Source: Candidatus Colimorpha enterica (lineage in GTDB: Bacteria; Bacillota; Clostridia; Oscillospirales; CAG-272). Taken from it: a stretch of 16,938 nt of DNA. The stretch is taken from contig JAGHTD010000169.1 of NCBI GenBank assembly GCA_018065475.1, positions 1 to 16,938 of the forward strand, written 5' to 3'. The notes beneath the pieces were generated by a model, which saw only the letters and a list, made by a program, of their open reading frames with translations, had not been told where the DNA came from and searched no databases. This document shows positions 6,844-14,242 of the stretch, piece after piece (position 1 is the stretch's first letter; each line of letters opens with the position of its first letter). The translations under genes and the position numbers were made by a program.

Positions 6844-6881
6844 TTACAGTACCGTTGATACAGCCGTCATGGCTGTCCTTT
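6844..6881 (-). promoter_or_regulatory. Possible leader mini-ORF and coupling site for clpE
   Basis: On the minus strand, AAAGGA (6881-6876) lies 5 bases before an ATG (6870-6868) that opens an 8-codon frame, MTAVSTVL, ending in TAA (6846-6844). That stop touches the clpE ATG (6843). The mini-ORF start lies in the loop of CAGCC-atgac-GGCTG (6875-6861). clpE has no purine-rich site at normal spacing, so ribosomes may load at the mini-ORF and restart. Both frames are the same phase, separated only by the stop codon. This may be chance; only the arrangement is seen. Confidence 0.4.
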
Positions 6882-6930
6882 CATGAGAGAGGGACCGCGG
6901 GAGCATTCTGCGGCCCCTGTTGAGATAAGA

Positions 6931-7587
6931 TTATTTGCCGAGGAAACCGCCGACGAAGGTGAGGACCTTGGAAGCGGCAACGATGTCTTCGTGTCCGAAG
7001 ATCGGAAGAGCAACGCAGAGGAGGCAGCAAAGAAGGATCACGTACGCCGCACCCTTCACGATGCCGATGAGGACACCGAAGAGAGTGTTGAGCCGTTCGA
7101 GATATTTGAGTTTGAACAGCTTGTCGAGCAGAGAGACGATGATAAGGGCGAGAATATATACGACGATGAAGACGATGATGAAGGCGAGCGCCTTTGAGAT
7201 GATGTCGGCGAGCTTGTCGGCTATCGTTGCGGAAACGCCGTCAGCCGTCTTTTCCACGCTCTTCAAGAGCATTTCGTCGAAGTCGATGTCAAAGCTCTTC
7301 AGAAGCTTTTCAAGGGGTTCCTTGAGCTGCTCGACCGCCGTTATTCCCGTCGCGTTGTTGACACGCTCGGAGACGAACGCCTCGACCTTGTCGCCTACGA
7401 CCTTCTCGTTGAGGAAGTCGCCGACCGGGCCGCTGAGGAAGTAGCCCGCGCCGAGAGCGATAACAAGGGAGAGGAAGCCGCCGACCGCGCGGATGAAGCC
7501 CTTTTTGCCGTTTACGACGAGGGTGACGATGAAAATGATCGCAAGGACCGCATCTATAATGAAGGGCCAAATAGGTAACATTTGCAT
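6931..7587 (-). CDS. CvpA-family membrane protein
   Basis: 218 residues. The opening (WPFIIDAVLAIIFIVTLVVNG then KKGFIRAVGGFLSLVIA) is typical of the CvpA (colicin V production) family. Membrane segments are at about 8-27, 33-53, 131-155 and 168-196. A hydrophilic helical stretch (60-128), predicted amphipathic and richer in charge than in short CvpA proteins, sits between the two membrane pairs. The exact role of this family is unsettled; members are linked to envelope homeostasis and, in some bacteria, to peptide secretion. The ribosome binding site AGGAG lies 9 bases before the chosen ATG; a second ATG two codons later is less well spaced. It follows the DUF5711-like gene by 39 bases, so the two probably share a transcript. 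Confidence 0.85.
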   Translation of the reverse strand: MQMLPIWPFIIDAVLAIIFIVTLVVNGKKGFIRAVGGFLSLVIALGAGYFLSGPVGDFLNEKVVGDKVEAFVSERVNNATGITAVEQLKEPLEKLLKSFDIDFDEMLLKSVEKTADGVSATIADKLADIISKALAFIIVFIVVYILALIIVSLLDKLFKLKYLERLNTLFGVLIGIVKGAAYVILLCCLLCVALPIFGHEDIVAASKVLTFVGGFLGK

Positions 7588-7626
7588 GGTTTTTTTCTCC
7601 TGTTAAGATAAGAAGTGTTTTATATG

Positions 7627-9213
7627 TTAATCGAAGCGAAGCGCCTGTGCGTTATCCGAATAGCAGGCGAATGCTCCGCCCTGGCTGTCGATAACGATGG
7701 CTATCGCTCCCGTTTTAACCTTTTGTGATTTGACGTCCCCGGTCTTTGCGTTTATTCTGACCGCGTGGTCACGGAAGAGAAGGTAGAGGTGGTCGCCGAG
7801 CGACTTTGCCTCCATATATTCTCCCGATTCCTCGACCGTGAACGCCGGACGTCCGAGCCCGTCGTAGAAGCTGATGAGCTTGTCGTCTCCTATGACCTCC
7901 TTGTTGCACACCGTGACGATGAAGTCGTTTCCGACGTGGCCGTAAGCAAGGGTGGTGGAGGACGGCTGGATGTCGCTCAGCTTTACTCCGTCGCTGTCAT
8001 AGATCGTGATCCTGTCGGTATATACGACGGCAATCTTGCCGCCCGACATGTGTCTGACCTGCATTGGCACCGAGGCGGCGACCTCGATGTTCTGCTTTTC
8101 GACGCACTTTTCGACGTCTATCACCGATATTTCGGTGACGCTGTCGCCGTCGCTGTCGATGACCGAGGCGACGAGGAGCGTCTTTCCGTCGTCGCTGAGA
8201 TCGACGGAGAGGACGTATTTTTCCTTTTTGACCTGCATCACCTCGTTGAGCGCGCCGTCATAGACGTAAACGACCGAACGGTAATTCTCGTCGGCGGAGA
8301 CGATCGCAAACGCTCCGCTGTCGCTTATCGCCGCCGTGAGGATCGGGTAATCGAGCGTCCTGCTGATGAGGTCGGTGAAGCTGTTATAGACGGAGAAGCC
8401 GTAGGAGGTCTTCCCGACGTCGTAAACGAGGAAATACTTGTCGCTGACGAGCAGACGGGGGGAATAATAGTCGTTCTCCGACGAGAAGGAGATTGCGCCC
8501 GTCGCCTTGCAGAGGGTGGTGACGCCGCCGTTGACGACGACGAGGTCGCCGCGGTAGATCCCGAAGGTCGCTCCCACGCCTCCCGTATAGACCATTTTGT
8601 CTATCTCGGAGGAGGAGAAGTTTGAGAAGTCGAGGTCCTTCAACAGGTATTTGAAGCCCTCGAGCGTCAGACCGTTTGCGCCGTTGACCGACGGCTTTGA
8701 AAGCCCGACGAACATCCCGAGGCCTATCACCGCCGCGAGGATCATAGTGATAATTTTCAGACGGGCGTACTTTCTGCCCATCGCCTTGAAATATTTGTTT
8801 TCGGGGAACAGACCGTCCCCTTCGCCGAACTTTATCTTTTCGACCTTTACGGTCTGTTCTTTTTTCTTCTTTTCTCCGTTTTCGGAGACGACAGCGCCGT
8901 ATTTTCCGAGACTTTCGCCCGTTTCACGGCCTTTTTTCTGCTTTTTGGGGCGTTTGGTCTTGGTTTTCGCCTCTTTTGAAAGCCCGAGGCGTTTGTCCAT
9001 CTCCTCTTTGGCGTTGTCGCCGAAGAAGACCTGCTTACCGTCCCCCGACACGGTAGTGCCGGCGAGCTTCGGCTTTGCGCCCGAGCCCTCCGGATCGCGG
9101 AGGTTGCCCACGCCCGTCTCGGTCGTGTCGGTGCTTCTCTCTATATCGCCTTCGATCTCAAGCGACTCGAAGGTGCCGGTATCGAATAGCTGCGGTTTTT
9201 GCTTTTCCGCCAT
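7627..9213 (-). CDS. DUF5711-like membrane-anchored protein with propeller-like extracellular part
   Basis: 528 residues. Residues 1-150 are polar and charged, with a Lys-rich stretch (80-125), and should be cytoplasmic. One membrane helix lies at about 152-171 (IITMILAAVIGLGMFVGL). The rest has repeated short beta-strand patterns (for example YFLVYDVGKTSYGFSVYN, then TAAISDSGAFAIVSAD, then LSVDLSDDGKTLLVAS), each about 40-45 residues apart, as in WD/Kelch-like beta-propellers. This fits the DUF5711 family of Clostridia, whose function is unknown. With no signal peptide, the propeller would be outside the cell. A strong ribosome binding site (AAGGAG, 8 bases before ATG) supports the start. 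It lies between truA and cvpA. The family name is from recognition of overall pattern, not a search; a role in envelope sensing is inference. Confidence 0.7.
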   Translation of the reverse strand: MAEKQKPQLFDTGTFESLEIEGDIERSTDTTETGVGNLRDPEGSGAKPKLAGTTVSGDGKQVFFGDNAKEEMDKRLGLSKEAKTKTKRPKKQKKGRETGESLGKYGAVVSENGEKKKKEQTVKVEKIKFGEGDGLFPENKYFKAMGRKYARLKIITMILAAVIGLGMFVGLSKPSVNGANGLTLEGFKYLLKDLDFSNFSSSEIDKMVYTGGVGATFGIYRGDLVVVNGGVTTLCKATGAISFSSENDYYSPRLLVSDKYFLVYDVGKTSYGFSVYNSFTDLISRTLDYPILTAAISDSGAFAIVSADENYRSVVYVYDGALNEVMQVKKEKYVLSVDLSDDGKTLLVASVIDSDGDSVTEISVIDVEKCVEKQNIEVAASVPMQVRHMSGGKIAVVYTDRITIYDSDGVKLSDIQPSSTTLAYGHVGNDFIVTVCNKEVIGDDKLISFYDGLGRPAFTVEESGEYMEAKSLGDHLYLLFRDHAVRINAKTGDVKSQKVKTGAIAIVIDSQGGAFACYSDNAQALRFD

Positions 9214-9247
9214 CGGTTTTCTCCTTTCGTCAATCGTTTTTCGCCCG

Positions 9248-9985
9248 TCAGTAGGTCACCTTCATAAGGTAAAGCCCTTCGGGAGGGAAGGTCATCCCCG
9301 CCCGCGAGCGGTCGCAGGAGGAGATTATCTCCGCCATTTCGGAGGAAGGAAGCCCCTTCTCCCATATCATCACGAGCGTCCCGGCGATTATCCTCACCAT
9401 ATTGTAGAGGAAGCCGTCGCCCGTTATCCTTATATACACTCTGTCGCCCTCGCGTCTGACTCCGCACTCATAGACGGTACGGACGGTGTCCGTCACCTTC
9501 GAGCCCGCCGCCATGAACGCGCGGAAGTCCTGCCTTCCTATGACGTAAGCCGCTTCTTCGTTCAGCTTTTTCTCGTCTATACGGTGACGGTAACGGCAGG
9601 AAAGCCCGTTCTCGAACGGGTCTTCCCTCTCCCCGTCGTAGATGACGTACTCGTAGGTCTTCGCCTTCACCGAGTAGCGGGGGTGGAAGTCCTCCTCTGC
9701 CGTTTCGCAGGACGTGACGGCGACGTCGTCGGGCAGGTTGGCGTTCAGCGCCCTCACGAGCTGTGACGGCTCTATCTCCTTTTCCGCCTTTATCAGCGCG
9801 ACGAAGCCCTTTGCGTGCACTCCGCTGTCGGTGCGGGAACAGCCCGTGACGGTCGTCCCGTCTCCGAGCACCTTTTCCGCCGCCTCTGTCATTACGCCCT
9901 GGACGGTGCGTTTTTCCGGCTGTGTCTGCCAGCCGCAGAAGTTCCCTCCGCGATAGCTGAGCGTCGTTTTATAGCAATATGCCAT
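9248..9985 (-). CDS. truA: tRNA pseudouridine(38-40) synthase TruA
   Basis: 245 residues, the normal length. It converts uridines 38-40 of the tRNA anticodon arm to pseudouridine. CSRTDSGVHAKG (49-60) carries the catalytic Asp53. YRGGNFCGWQ (11-20) and RGDGFLYNMVR-type motif (here ITGDGFLYNMVRIIAGTL) are family hallmarks. The reading frame continues upstream, but I choose ATG at 9985 because the protein then begins MAYCYKTTLSYRG like its relatives, and because the ecfT stop lies just 2 bases before it, consistent with translational coupling; no strong ribosome binding site is seen. truA directly after ecfA1-ecfA2-ecfT is a common arrangement in Firmicutes. Confidence 0.95.
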   Translation of the reverse strand: MAYCYKTTLSYRGGNFCGWQTQPEKRTVQGVMTEAAEKVLGDGTTVTGCSRTDSGVHAKGFVALIKAEKEIEPSQLVRALNANLPDDVAVTSCETAEEDFHPRYSVKAKTYEYVIYDGEREDPFENGLSCRYRHRIDEKKLNEEAAYVIGRQDFRAFMAAGSKVTDTVRTVYECGVRREGDRVYIRITGDGFLYNMVRIIAGTLVMIWEKGLPSSEMAEIISSCDRSRAGMTFPPEGLYLMKVTY

Positions 9986-9987
9986 TG

Positions 9988-10827
9988 TCAGGCACCCGTA
10001 ACGCTTCCCGTATTGAAGCCGGGAGCGTACTTGTTGATGATTATGACGCAGGCGCCGATGATCACGAAAGCGCCGAGCAGGACGAAGTCTCCTGCCTTCG
10101 GCTTTCTCTCGTTCATCTTCGTCCTTCCCTCTCCGCCGTGGTAGCAGCGGCATTCCATAGCCGTCGCAAGGTCGAGAGCGTGGCGGAGCGCCGCCGCAAA
10201 GAGCGGGATAAGCACCGGGATGAGCGCCTTTGCGCGTGAAACGAGGTTGCCGGAGTCGAAATCGGCTCCCCTTGCCTTCTGCGCCGAGATTATCCTGTCG
10301 GTCTCCTCGATGAGGGTGGGGATGAAGCGCAGGGCGATCGCCATCATCATGGCGAAGATATGCACGTCAACGCCGAGCATTGCGAGCGGTTTGAGGAGAC
10401 GCTCTATGCCGTCGGTGATGTCGATCGGCGAGGTCGTGTAGGTCAGGATGACCGACGTGCCGATCAGCAGGCAGATTATACGCACCGCTATAAGCAGGGC
10501 GTTCAAAATGCCTTCGAGGGTGATGTGTATGAAATGCCACGAAACGAGCACCGTCTCGCCCTCGTAGAAAAAGACGTTGATGAAGGTGGTTATAAGCAGG
10601 ATTATGACGAGGGGCTTCATGCTTTTCAGCACCGCCCTGAAAGGGATCTTCGACACCGCCGTGCTAAACACCGACGCGGCGAGAATGAAGGCGAAGGACC
10701 ATATATTCCTGCAAAGGAAGACTGCCACCATATATACGACCGAGGCGAGTATCTTGACGGCGGGATCCATACGGTGGATGACCGAATCGCCGGGGAAATA
10801 CTGCCCGAGGGTGATGTCTCTCAGCAT
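9988..10827 (-). CDS. ecfT: ECF transporter transmembrane coupling protein EcfT
   Basis: 279 residues. It is the membrane scaffold that couples the two ECF ATPases to a substrate-binding S subunit for vitamin or metal uptake. Hydrophobic segments lie at about 24-56, 70-90, 103-130, 150-172 and 200-215, plus a C-terminal one (247-266). The cytoplasmic coupling motifs appear as AQKARGADF (182-190) and AMECRCYHGG (223-232); the usual form of the second is close to AMExRGY, so Gly is replaced by Cys here. The start overlaps the ecfA2 stop (ATGCTGA), and AGGGGGTG provides a ribosome binding site. No S-subunit gene is in the window, so this is probably a shared (group II) module serving S subunits encoded elsewhere. 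Confidence 0.93.
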   Translation of the reverse strand: MLRDITLGQYFPGDSVIHRMDPAVKILASVVYMVAVFLCRNIWSFAFILAASVFSTAVSKIPFRAVLKSMKPLVIILLITTFINVFFYEGETVLVSWHFIHITLEGILNALLIAVRIICLLIGTSVILTYTTSPIDITDGIERLLKPLAMLGVDVHIFAMMMAIALRFIPTLIEETDRIISAQKARGADFDSGNLVSRAKALIPVLIPLFAAALRHALDLATAMECRCYHGGEGRTKMNERKPKAGDFVLLGAFVIIGACVIIINKYAPGFNTGSVTGA

Positions 10828-11687
10828 TGCTTCTTCACCCCCTCGACGTATTTCTTTATCTCCTCAAAAGCGTCGGAGACGGTGAAAACGCCGACGTCGA
10901 TCCCGCCACCTTTCCTTTTAAGCTCCGTCATGAAGAGGGTGATACCCGGGACGGAAAGCCCGGCTTCTTCGAGCATTTCTCTCTGACGGAAGATATCCTT
11001 CGTCCGTCCGCTCGCCTTCACCCTGCCTTCCTGCATGACAACGATGTCGTCGGTGTATTCCGCCATATCCTCCATACTGTGGGAGACGATGATGACGCTG
11101 CGCCCCGTCTCTTTCTGGTATTCTCTGATACCGCCGAAAATGCTGTCCCTGCCGGCGGGGTCAAGCCCTGCCGCGGGCTCGTCAAGGACGAGGACCTCCG
11201 GCTCCATGGCGAGGACGCCGGCGATGGCCACCCTCCTTTTCTGACCTCCCGAGAGGTCGAAGGGGGATTCGGAAAGTATGGTCGGAGGCAGACCGACGAA
11301 CTTCAGCGCTTCAAGAGTGCGCCTCTTTATCTCCCCGTCGTCAAGCCCCATATTCTTCGGGCCGAAGGCGATGTCCGCCGCGACGGTCTCCTCAAAGAGC
11401 TGATATTCCGGGTACTGGAACACAAGCCCGACGCGGAAGCGGAGCGCCCTCTTGTCGGTGCCCTTTGCGCTCACGTTCACACCGTCGATCAGCACCTCCC
11501 CGCAGTCGGGGACGAGCAGACCGTTGAAAAGCTGTACGAGAGTGGATTTTCCGCAGCCCGTATGCCCGATGAGGCCGGTTATTCTGTTGTCTTCAAACAC
11601 CGCGCTCACGTCCTTCAGCGCCGCCTTCTCGAAAGGCGTGTCCTTGCTGTAGGTGTAAGTCACGTTCTTTATCTCAATTTTTCCCAT
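10821..11687 (-). CDS. ecfA2: ECF transporter ATPase EcfA2
   Basis: 288 residues. Nucleotide-binding subunit that pairs with EcfA1 and drives EcfT. Walker A GHTGCGKST (41-49), Q-loop QYPEYQ (91-96), signature LSGGQKR (145-151), Walker B VLVLDEP (165-171), D-loop AGLDP and H-loop His203 (VSHSMED) are all intact, so it should hydrolyse ATP. The start overlaps the end of ecfA1 by 14 bases, and the stop overlaps the start of ecfT, which indicates translational coupling. The C-terminal region (after about 225) matches the extra domain that contacts the partner ATPase. Assignment to A2 rather than A1 rests on gene order and on the FQYPEYQLFEETV stretch typical of A2. Confidence 0.93.
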   Translation of the reverse strand: MGKIEIKNVTYTYSKDTPFEKAALKDVSAVFEDNRITGLIGHTGCGKSTLVQLFNGLLVPDCGEVLIDGVNVSAKGTDKRALRFRVGLVFQYPEYQLFEETVAADIAFGPKNMGLDDGEIKRRTLEALKFVGLPPTILSESPFDLSGGQKRRVAIAGVLAMEPEVLVLDEPAAGLDPAGRDSIFGGIREYQKETGRSVIIVSHSMEDMAEYTDDIVVMQEGRVKASGRTKDIFRQREMLEEAGLSVPGITLFMTELKRKGGGIDVGVFTVSDAFEEIKKYVEGVKKQC

Positions 11688-12546
11688 TTTTCAGCGCCGA
11701 ACTGAGTATCTCGGCTCCTTTTCGATTATCTGTGATGCCGCCCGGCAGTTTCATTCCGAGCTCCCTTGTGAGCATTCCGAAAAGCTCTGTGACCTGAAGA
11801 ACGCCCAGCCCCGCCTCGCGGAGCTTCTTTTCCTGCGAGAAGACCTCGGACGGAGTGCCGTCGAGGAAGATACGGCCGTCGTTGACGACTATCACCCTGT
11901 CGGCGTTGACCGCCTCGTCCATGTTGTGCGTGATGTGGATGATCGTCATCCCCTTCTCGCTGTGGAGCTTCTCTATCGTATCCATGACCGCTCTCCGCCC
12001 CTGCGGGTCGAGCATTGCGGTGCTTTCGTCGAAAATTATGCACCTCGGCTGCATGGCGAGCACGCCGGCGATCGCCACTCTCTGCTTCTGACCGCCCGAG
12101 AGCATACTTGTGCTGTGCTTGGCGTATTCGGTCATCCCGACGGTGGCGAGAGCCGCGTCAACGCGCTTTCTTATCTCCTCCGAAGGAACGCCGAGGTTTT
12201 CCGGCCCGAAGGCGACGTCGTCCTCGACTATCGTCGTGACGAGCTGGTTGTCGGGGTTCTGGAATACCATCCCGACCTTGCCTCTGATCTCGAATACCGT
12301 GTCCTCGTCGGGCTCTTCGGTTATCGTCCTGCCGTCCACCGTGACGCTTCCGGAGGTCGGGGTGCAGACGAGGTTCATTATCTTCGCAAGCGTCGATTTG
12401 CCGCTCCCGTTATGCCCGAGAACGCAGACGAAGGAGCCCTCTTCGATACCGAGCGAGATGCCCTTCAATATGTAATTTTCCCTGTCCTTCACGTTCTCCG
12501 GATCGTAGGAGAACCAAAGGTCTTTCAGCGTGATGAAATCTGCCAT
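11674..12546 (-). CDS. ecfA1: ECF transporter ATPase EcfA1
   Basis: 290 residues from the chosen start. Walker A GHNGSGKST (44-52), Q-loop FQNPDNQ (95-101), signature LSGGQKQ (149-155), Walker B IIFDES (170-175, Glu174 catalytic) and His207 of the H-loop are present. FQNPDNQLV and the DESTAMLDP stretch are typical of EcfA1. The frame is open to a GTG at 12576, but I prefer ATG at 12546: the protein then begins MADFITLKDLWFSY, as ECF ATPases do, and clears the methyltransferase stop by 14 bases instead of overlapping it. The ribosome binding site is weak (AAAGAG). It forms the ATPase heterodimer with EcfA2. Confidence 0.92.
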   Translation of the reverse strand: MADFITLKDLWFSYDPENVKDRENYILKGISLGIEEGSFVCVLGHNGSGKSTLAKIMNLVCTPTSGSVTVDGRTITEEPDEDTVFEIRGKVGMVFQNPDNQLVTTIVEDDVAFGPENLGVPSEEIRKRVDAALATVGMTEYAKHSTSMLSGGQKQRVAIAGVLAMQPRCIIFDESTAMLDPQGRRAVMDTIEKLHSEKGMTIIHITHNMDEAVNADRVIVVNDGRIFLDGTPSEVFSQEKKLREAGLGVLQVTELFGMLTRELGMKLPGGITDNRKGAEILSSALKNGKN

Positions 12547-12560
12547 TTTCTCTTTGTCTT

Positions 12561-13427
12561 TCAGTCGGAGATCCACCTTGCCGACGCGCCGCAGGGAAGC
12601 ACCCCGCCGCTCGCCGATACCGGCAGACCTATTTCGTCGGATATTACCCTGCCTCCGAGACGGGCGGGGATGTTCTTCTTCACTACGTAGCCCATCGTCG
12701 AGGCGGAAAGCCCCGTCGTGTAGGAGTTGAGGAGGAAGAAAAGCGGCTCGTCGCTGAGGAGCTCCGCGGTAAGCCCGACGAAGCTGTCGATGTTGTCCTC
12801 AAGCGTCCATTTTTCGCCGTTGGGGCCTCTCCCGTAGGAGGGCGGGTCCATGATTATTCCGTCGTATCTGTTCCCTCTGCGCTTTTCTCTCTCGCAGAAC
12901 TTGAAACAGTCGTCAACGATGTATCTGATCGGGGCGTCGGAAAGACCGCTCTTTTCGGCGTTCTCCCTCGCCCTCTGCACCATTCCCTTTGAGGCGTCAA
13001 CGTGACAGACCGACGCGCCCGCCTTTGCCGCCGCGACGGTAGCACCGCCGGTGTAGGCGAAGAGGTTGAGCACTCTTATCGGCCGTCCGGCGTTCCTTAT
13101 GAGGTCGCCGAACCACTCCCAGTTGACCGCCTGCTCCGGGAAAAGTCCCGTATGCTTGAAACCCATGGGTTTGAGCGAGAAGGTGAGGTCGGAATAGCTG
13201 ATGTCCCATTCCTCGGGGAGACGGTTGCCGTCGTTCCATTTGCCTCCGCCGGTCGAGGAACGGGTGTAAATGCCGTCCGCCTTTCTCCAGAGGGGGTGTT
13301 TTTTGCAATTTTTCCATATTACCTGCGGATCGGGACGGATGAGGATGTATTTTCCCCACCTTTCGAGCCGCTGACCGTCGGAACAGTCAAGAAGCTCGTA
13401 ATCCTTCCAGTTTTCAGCCGACCACAT
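12561..13427 (-). CDS. Class I SAM-dependent methyltransferase, RlmI/RlmK-like
   Basis: 288 residues. The SAM-binding motif I is LNLFAYTGGAT (120-130), the acidic loop is HVDASKGM (142-149), and the catalytic motif IV is DPPSYGRG (194-201), as in the COG1092 group that includes the 23S rRNA methyltransferases RlmI and RlmK. KHTGLFPEQAVNW (91-103) is a recognisable family stretch. There is no N-terminal PUA domain, so the exact substrate is uncertain; rRNA is the likely target by family. The ribosome binding site AAGGAG stands 8 bases before ATG. It is the first gene of the run leading into ecfA1, only 14 bases away, with a long repeat-rich region upstream where the promoter must lie. Confidence 0.85.
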   Translation of the reverse strand: MWSAENWKDYELLDCSDGQRLERWGKYILIRPDPQVIWKNCKKHPLWRKADGIYTRSSTGGGKWNDGNRLPEEWDISYSDLTFSLKPMGFKHTGLFPEQAVNWEWFGDLIRNAGRPIRVLNLFAYTGGATVAAAKAGASVCHVDASKGMVQRARENAEKSGLSDAPIRYIVDDCFKFCEREKRRGNRYDGIIMDPPSYGRGPNGEKWTLEDNIDSFVGLTAELLSDEPLFFLLNSYTTGLSASTMGYVVKKNIPARLGGRVISDEIGLPVSASGGVLPCGASARWISD

Positions 13428-13477
13428 AATTTTTTCTCCTTGATTTAATCACTTGCACGCTTCTTGGAATGAAGCAA

Positions 13478-13529
13478 GAGTTTCCTGCGGAAACTCGGCA
13501 AGAACCTTCAAAAGCTTCGCGCAAAGACG
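13478..13529 (+). repeat. 52-bp dispersed repeat, copy 2
   Basis: It begins with the perfect hairpin GAGTTTCC-TGC-GGAAACTC (13478-13496) and ends in GCTTCGCGCAAAGACG. The inverted relative is at 4396-4447. It lies 50 bases upstream of the methyltransferase start, so it may be in that gene's leader or promoter region. A second imperfect hairpin, GTCACG...CGTGAC (about 13538-13561), follows. Confidence 0.8.
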
Positions 13530-13661
13530 TATTGACTGTCACGAAATGCCGTTTCCGTGACTCTTTTCCGAATGATGTAAACAGTTTGGGAAGCAGACAC
13601 TGTCAACCTTCCTCCCGAGGAGGATGGACGAACGGTGAGGTTTTCATTCTATTTGAAGCAT

Positions 13662-13726
13662 ATCTAAACAGTTAGCTCGTAGGGGAGCGCCTTGGTGCTC
13701 CCGCCTGATGACTGACGATTATTGAT
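13662..13726 (+). repeat. 65-bp dispersed direct repeat, copy 2
   Basis: It differs from 4173-4237 at two positions. It contains the GGGAGC/GCTCCC hairpin with loop GCCTTGGT. The upstream flank (from about 13611) again shows a GGAGG...GGACG module and a T-rich stretch, in the same order as at the first copy, so the mobile or duplicated unit is probably longer than the strict 65 bases. Confidence 0.85.
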
Positions 13727-13850
13727 AACAAAATATAGAGGGTTTAAACTTCACCGTTTATCCGGCTCCCTCTGGGTACGCACTACTTTGGAGCGAGCAC
13801 AGACAGTCCACCTTCCTCCGGGAGGAAGGTGGCACGGCTCTGCCGTGTCG

Positions 13851-13966
13851 GAAGGAGCCCGGCGATAGCTTTATTGTTTGTAAATCTTCACCTATGAGAG
13901 AAAAACTAACGATTTAGTATCGTTTCTAATTATTCCGATACTAACTTCATTATACCGCGGGCTCCT
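13851..13966 (-). repeat. Structured element with terminal inverted repeats, copy 2 (inverted)
   Basis: Reverse-complement relative of the element at 832-949, with ends GAAGGAGCCCGGCGA (13851-13865) and CGCGGGCTCC (13956-13965). The internal TTAGTAT...ATACTAA pairing is preserved. It is bordered by hairpins that differ from those of copy 1: CACGGC-tct-GCCGTG at about 13833-13847 and a CCGCTCCGCGG palindrome at about 13970-13980. Beyond these, CTCCGGGAGG-type sequence is shared again. This gives a pattern of conserved blocks joined by exchangeable hairpins. Confidence 0.75.
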
Positions 13967-14114
13967 CCACCGCTCCGCGGAGCCCCCTCCCGGAGGGAGC
14001 TGGACGGAACCGTAGCTTTTTACTTTCTAATTGAAACATTTTCTAACCGTCTGTGTCGTATCGCATGGCAGATACGCTGCTACGCAGCCGGATAATTATT
14101 GCGGATTTCATTGA

Positions 14115-14141
14115 GCGGGAGCAGCAAGCCGCTCCCCTACG
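14115..14141 (-). repeat. Dispersed GTAGGGGAGC hairpin, minus orientation
   Basis: GGGAGC (14117-14122) pairs with GCTCCC (14131-14136), followed by CTACG; on the minus strand this reads CGTAGGGGAGCGGCTTGCTG and then CTCCCGC, matching the hairpin inside the 65-bp repeats. It lies in the gap after ruvB. The rest of 14145-14242 holds only a weak hairpin (GAAAAT-cgttc-ATTTTC, 14178-14194) and small GC-rich pairings near 14203-14235, with no T tract, so I cannot name a firm ruvB terminator. Confidence 0.6.
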
Positions 14142-14242
14142 ATGAAAACAACATTTACCCGCAGCCATATTGTTATCGAAAATCGTTCATTTTCAAGCGG
14201 GCGGATGCAGTTCGCCTGCCGAAAGCCGAAGGCTCCTTACCC

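Noticed and set aside
6844..6930. CtsR or CIRCE-type heat-shock operator upstream of clpE
   Set aside because: No GGTCAAA direct repeat or CIRCE inverted repeat could be found between cvpA and clpE.
9248..10153. Longer truA frame starting at 10153
   Set aside because: The first 56 residues are an Arg-rich out-of-frame reading of ecfT; ATG at 9985 gives the normal TruA N-terminus and length.
11674..12576. GTG start for ecfA1 at 12576
   Set aside because: It would overlap the methyltransferase stop and add ten residues unlike the family; ATG at 12546 gives the normal N-terminus.
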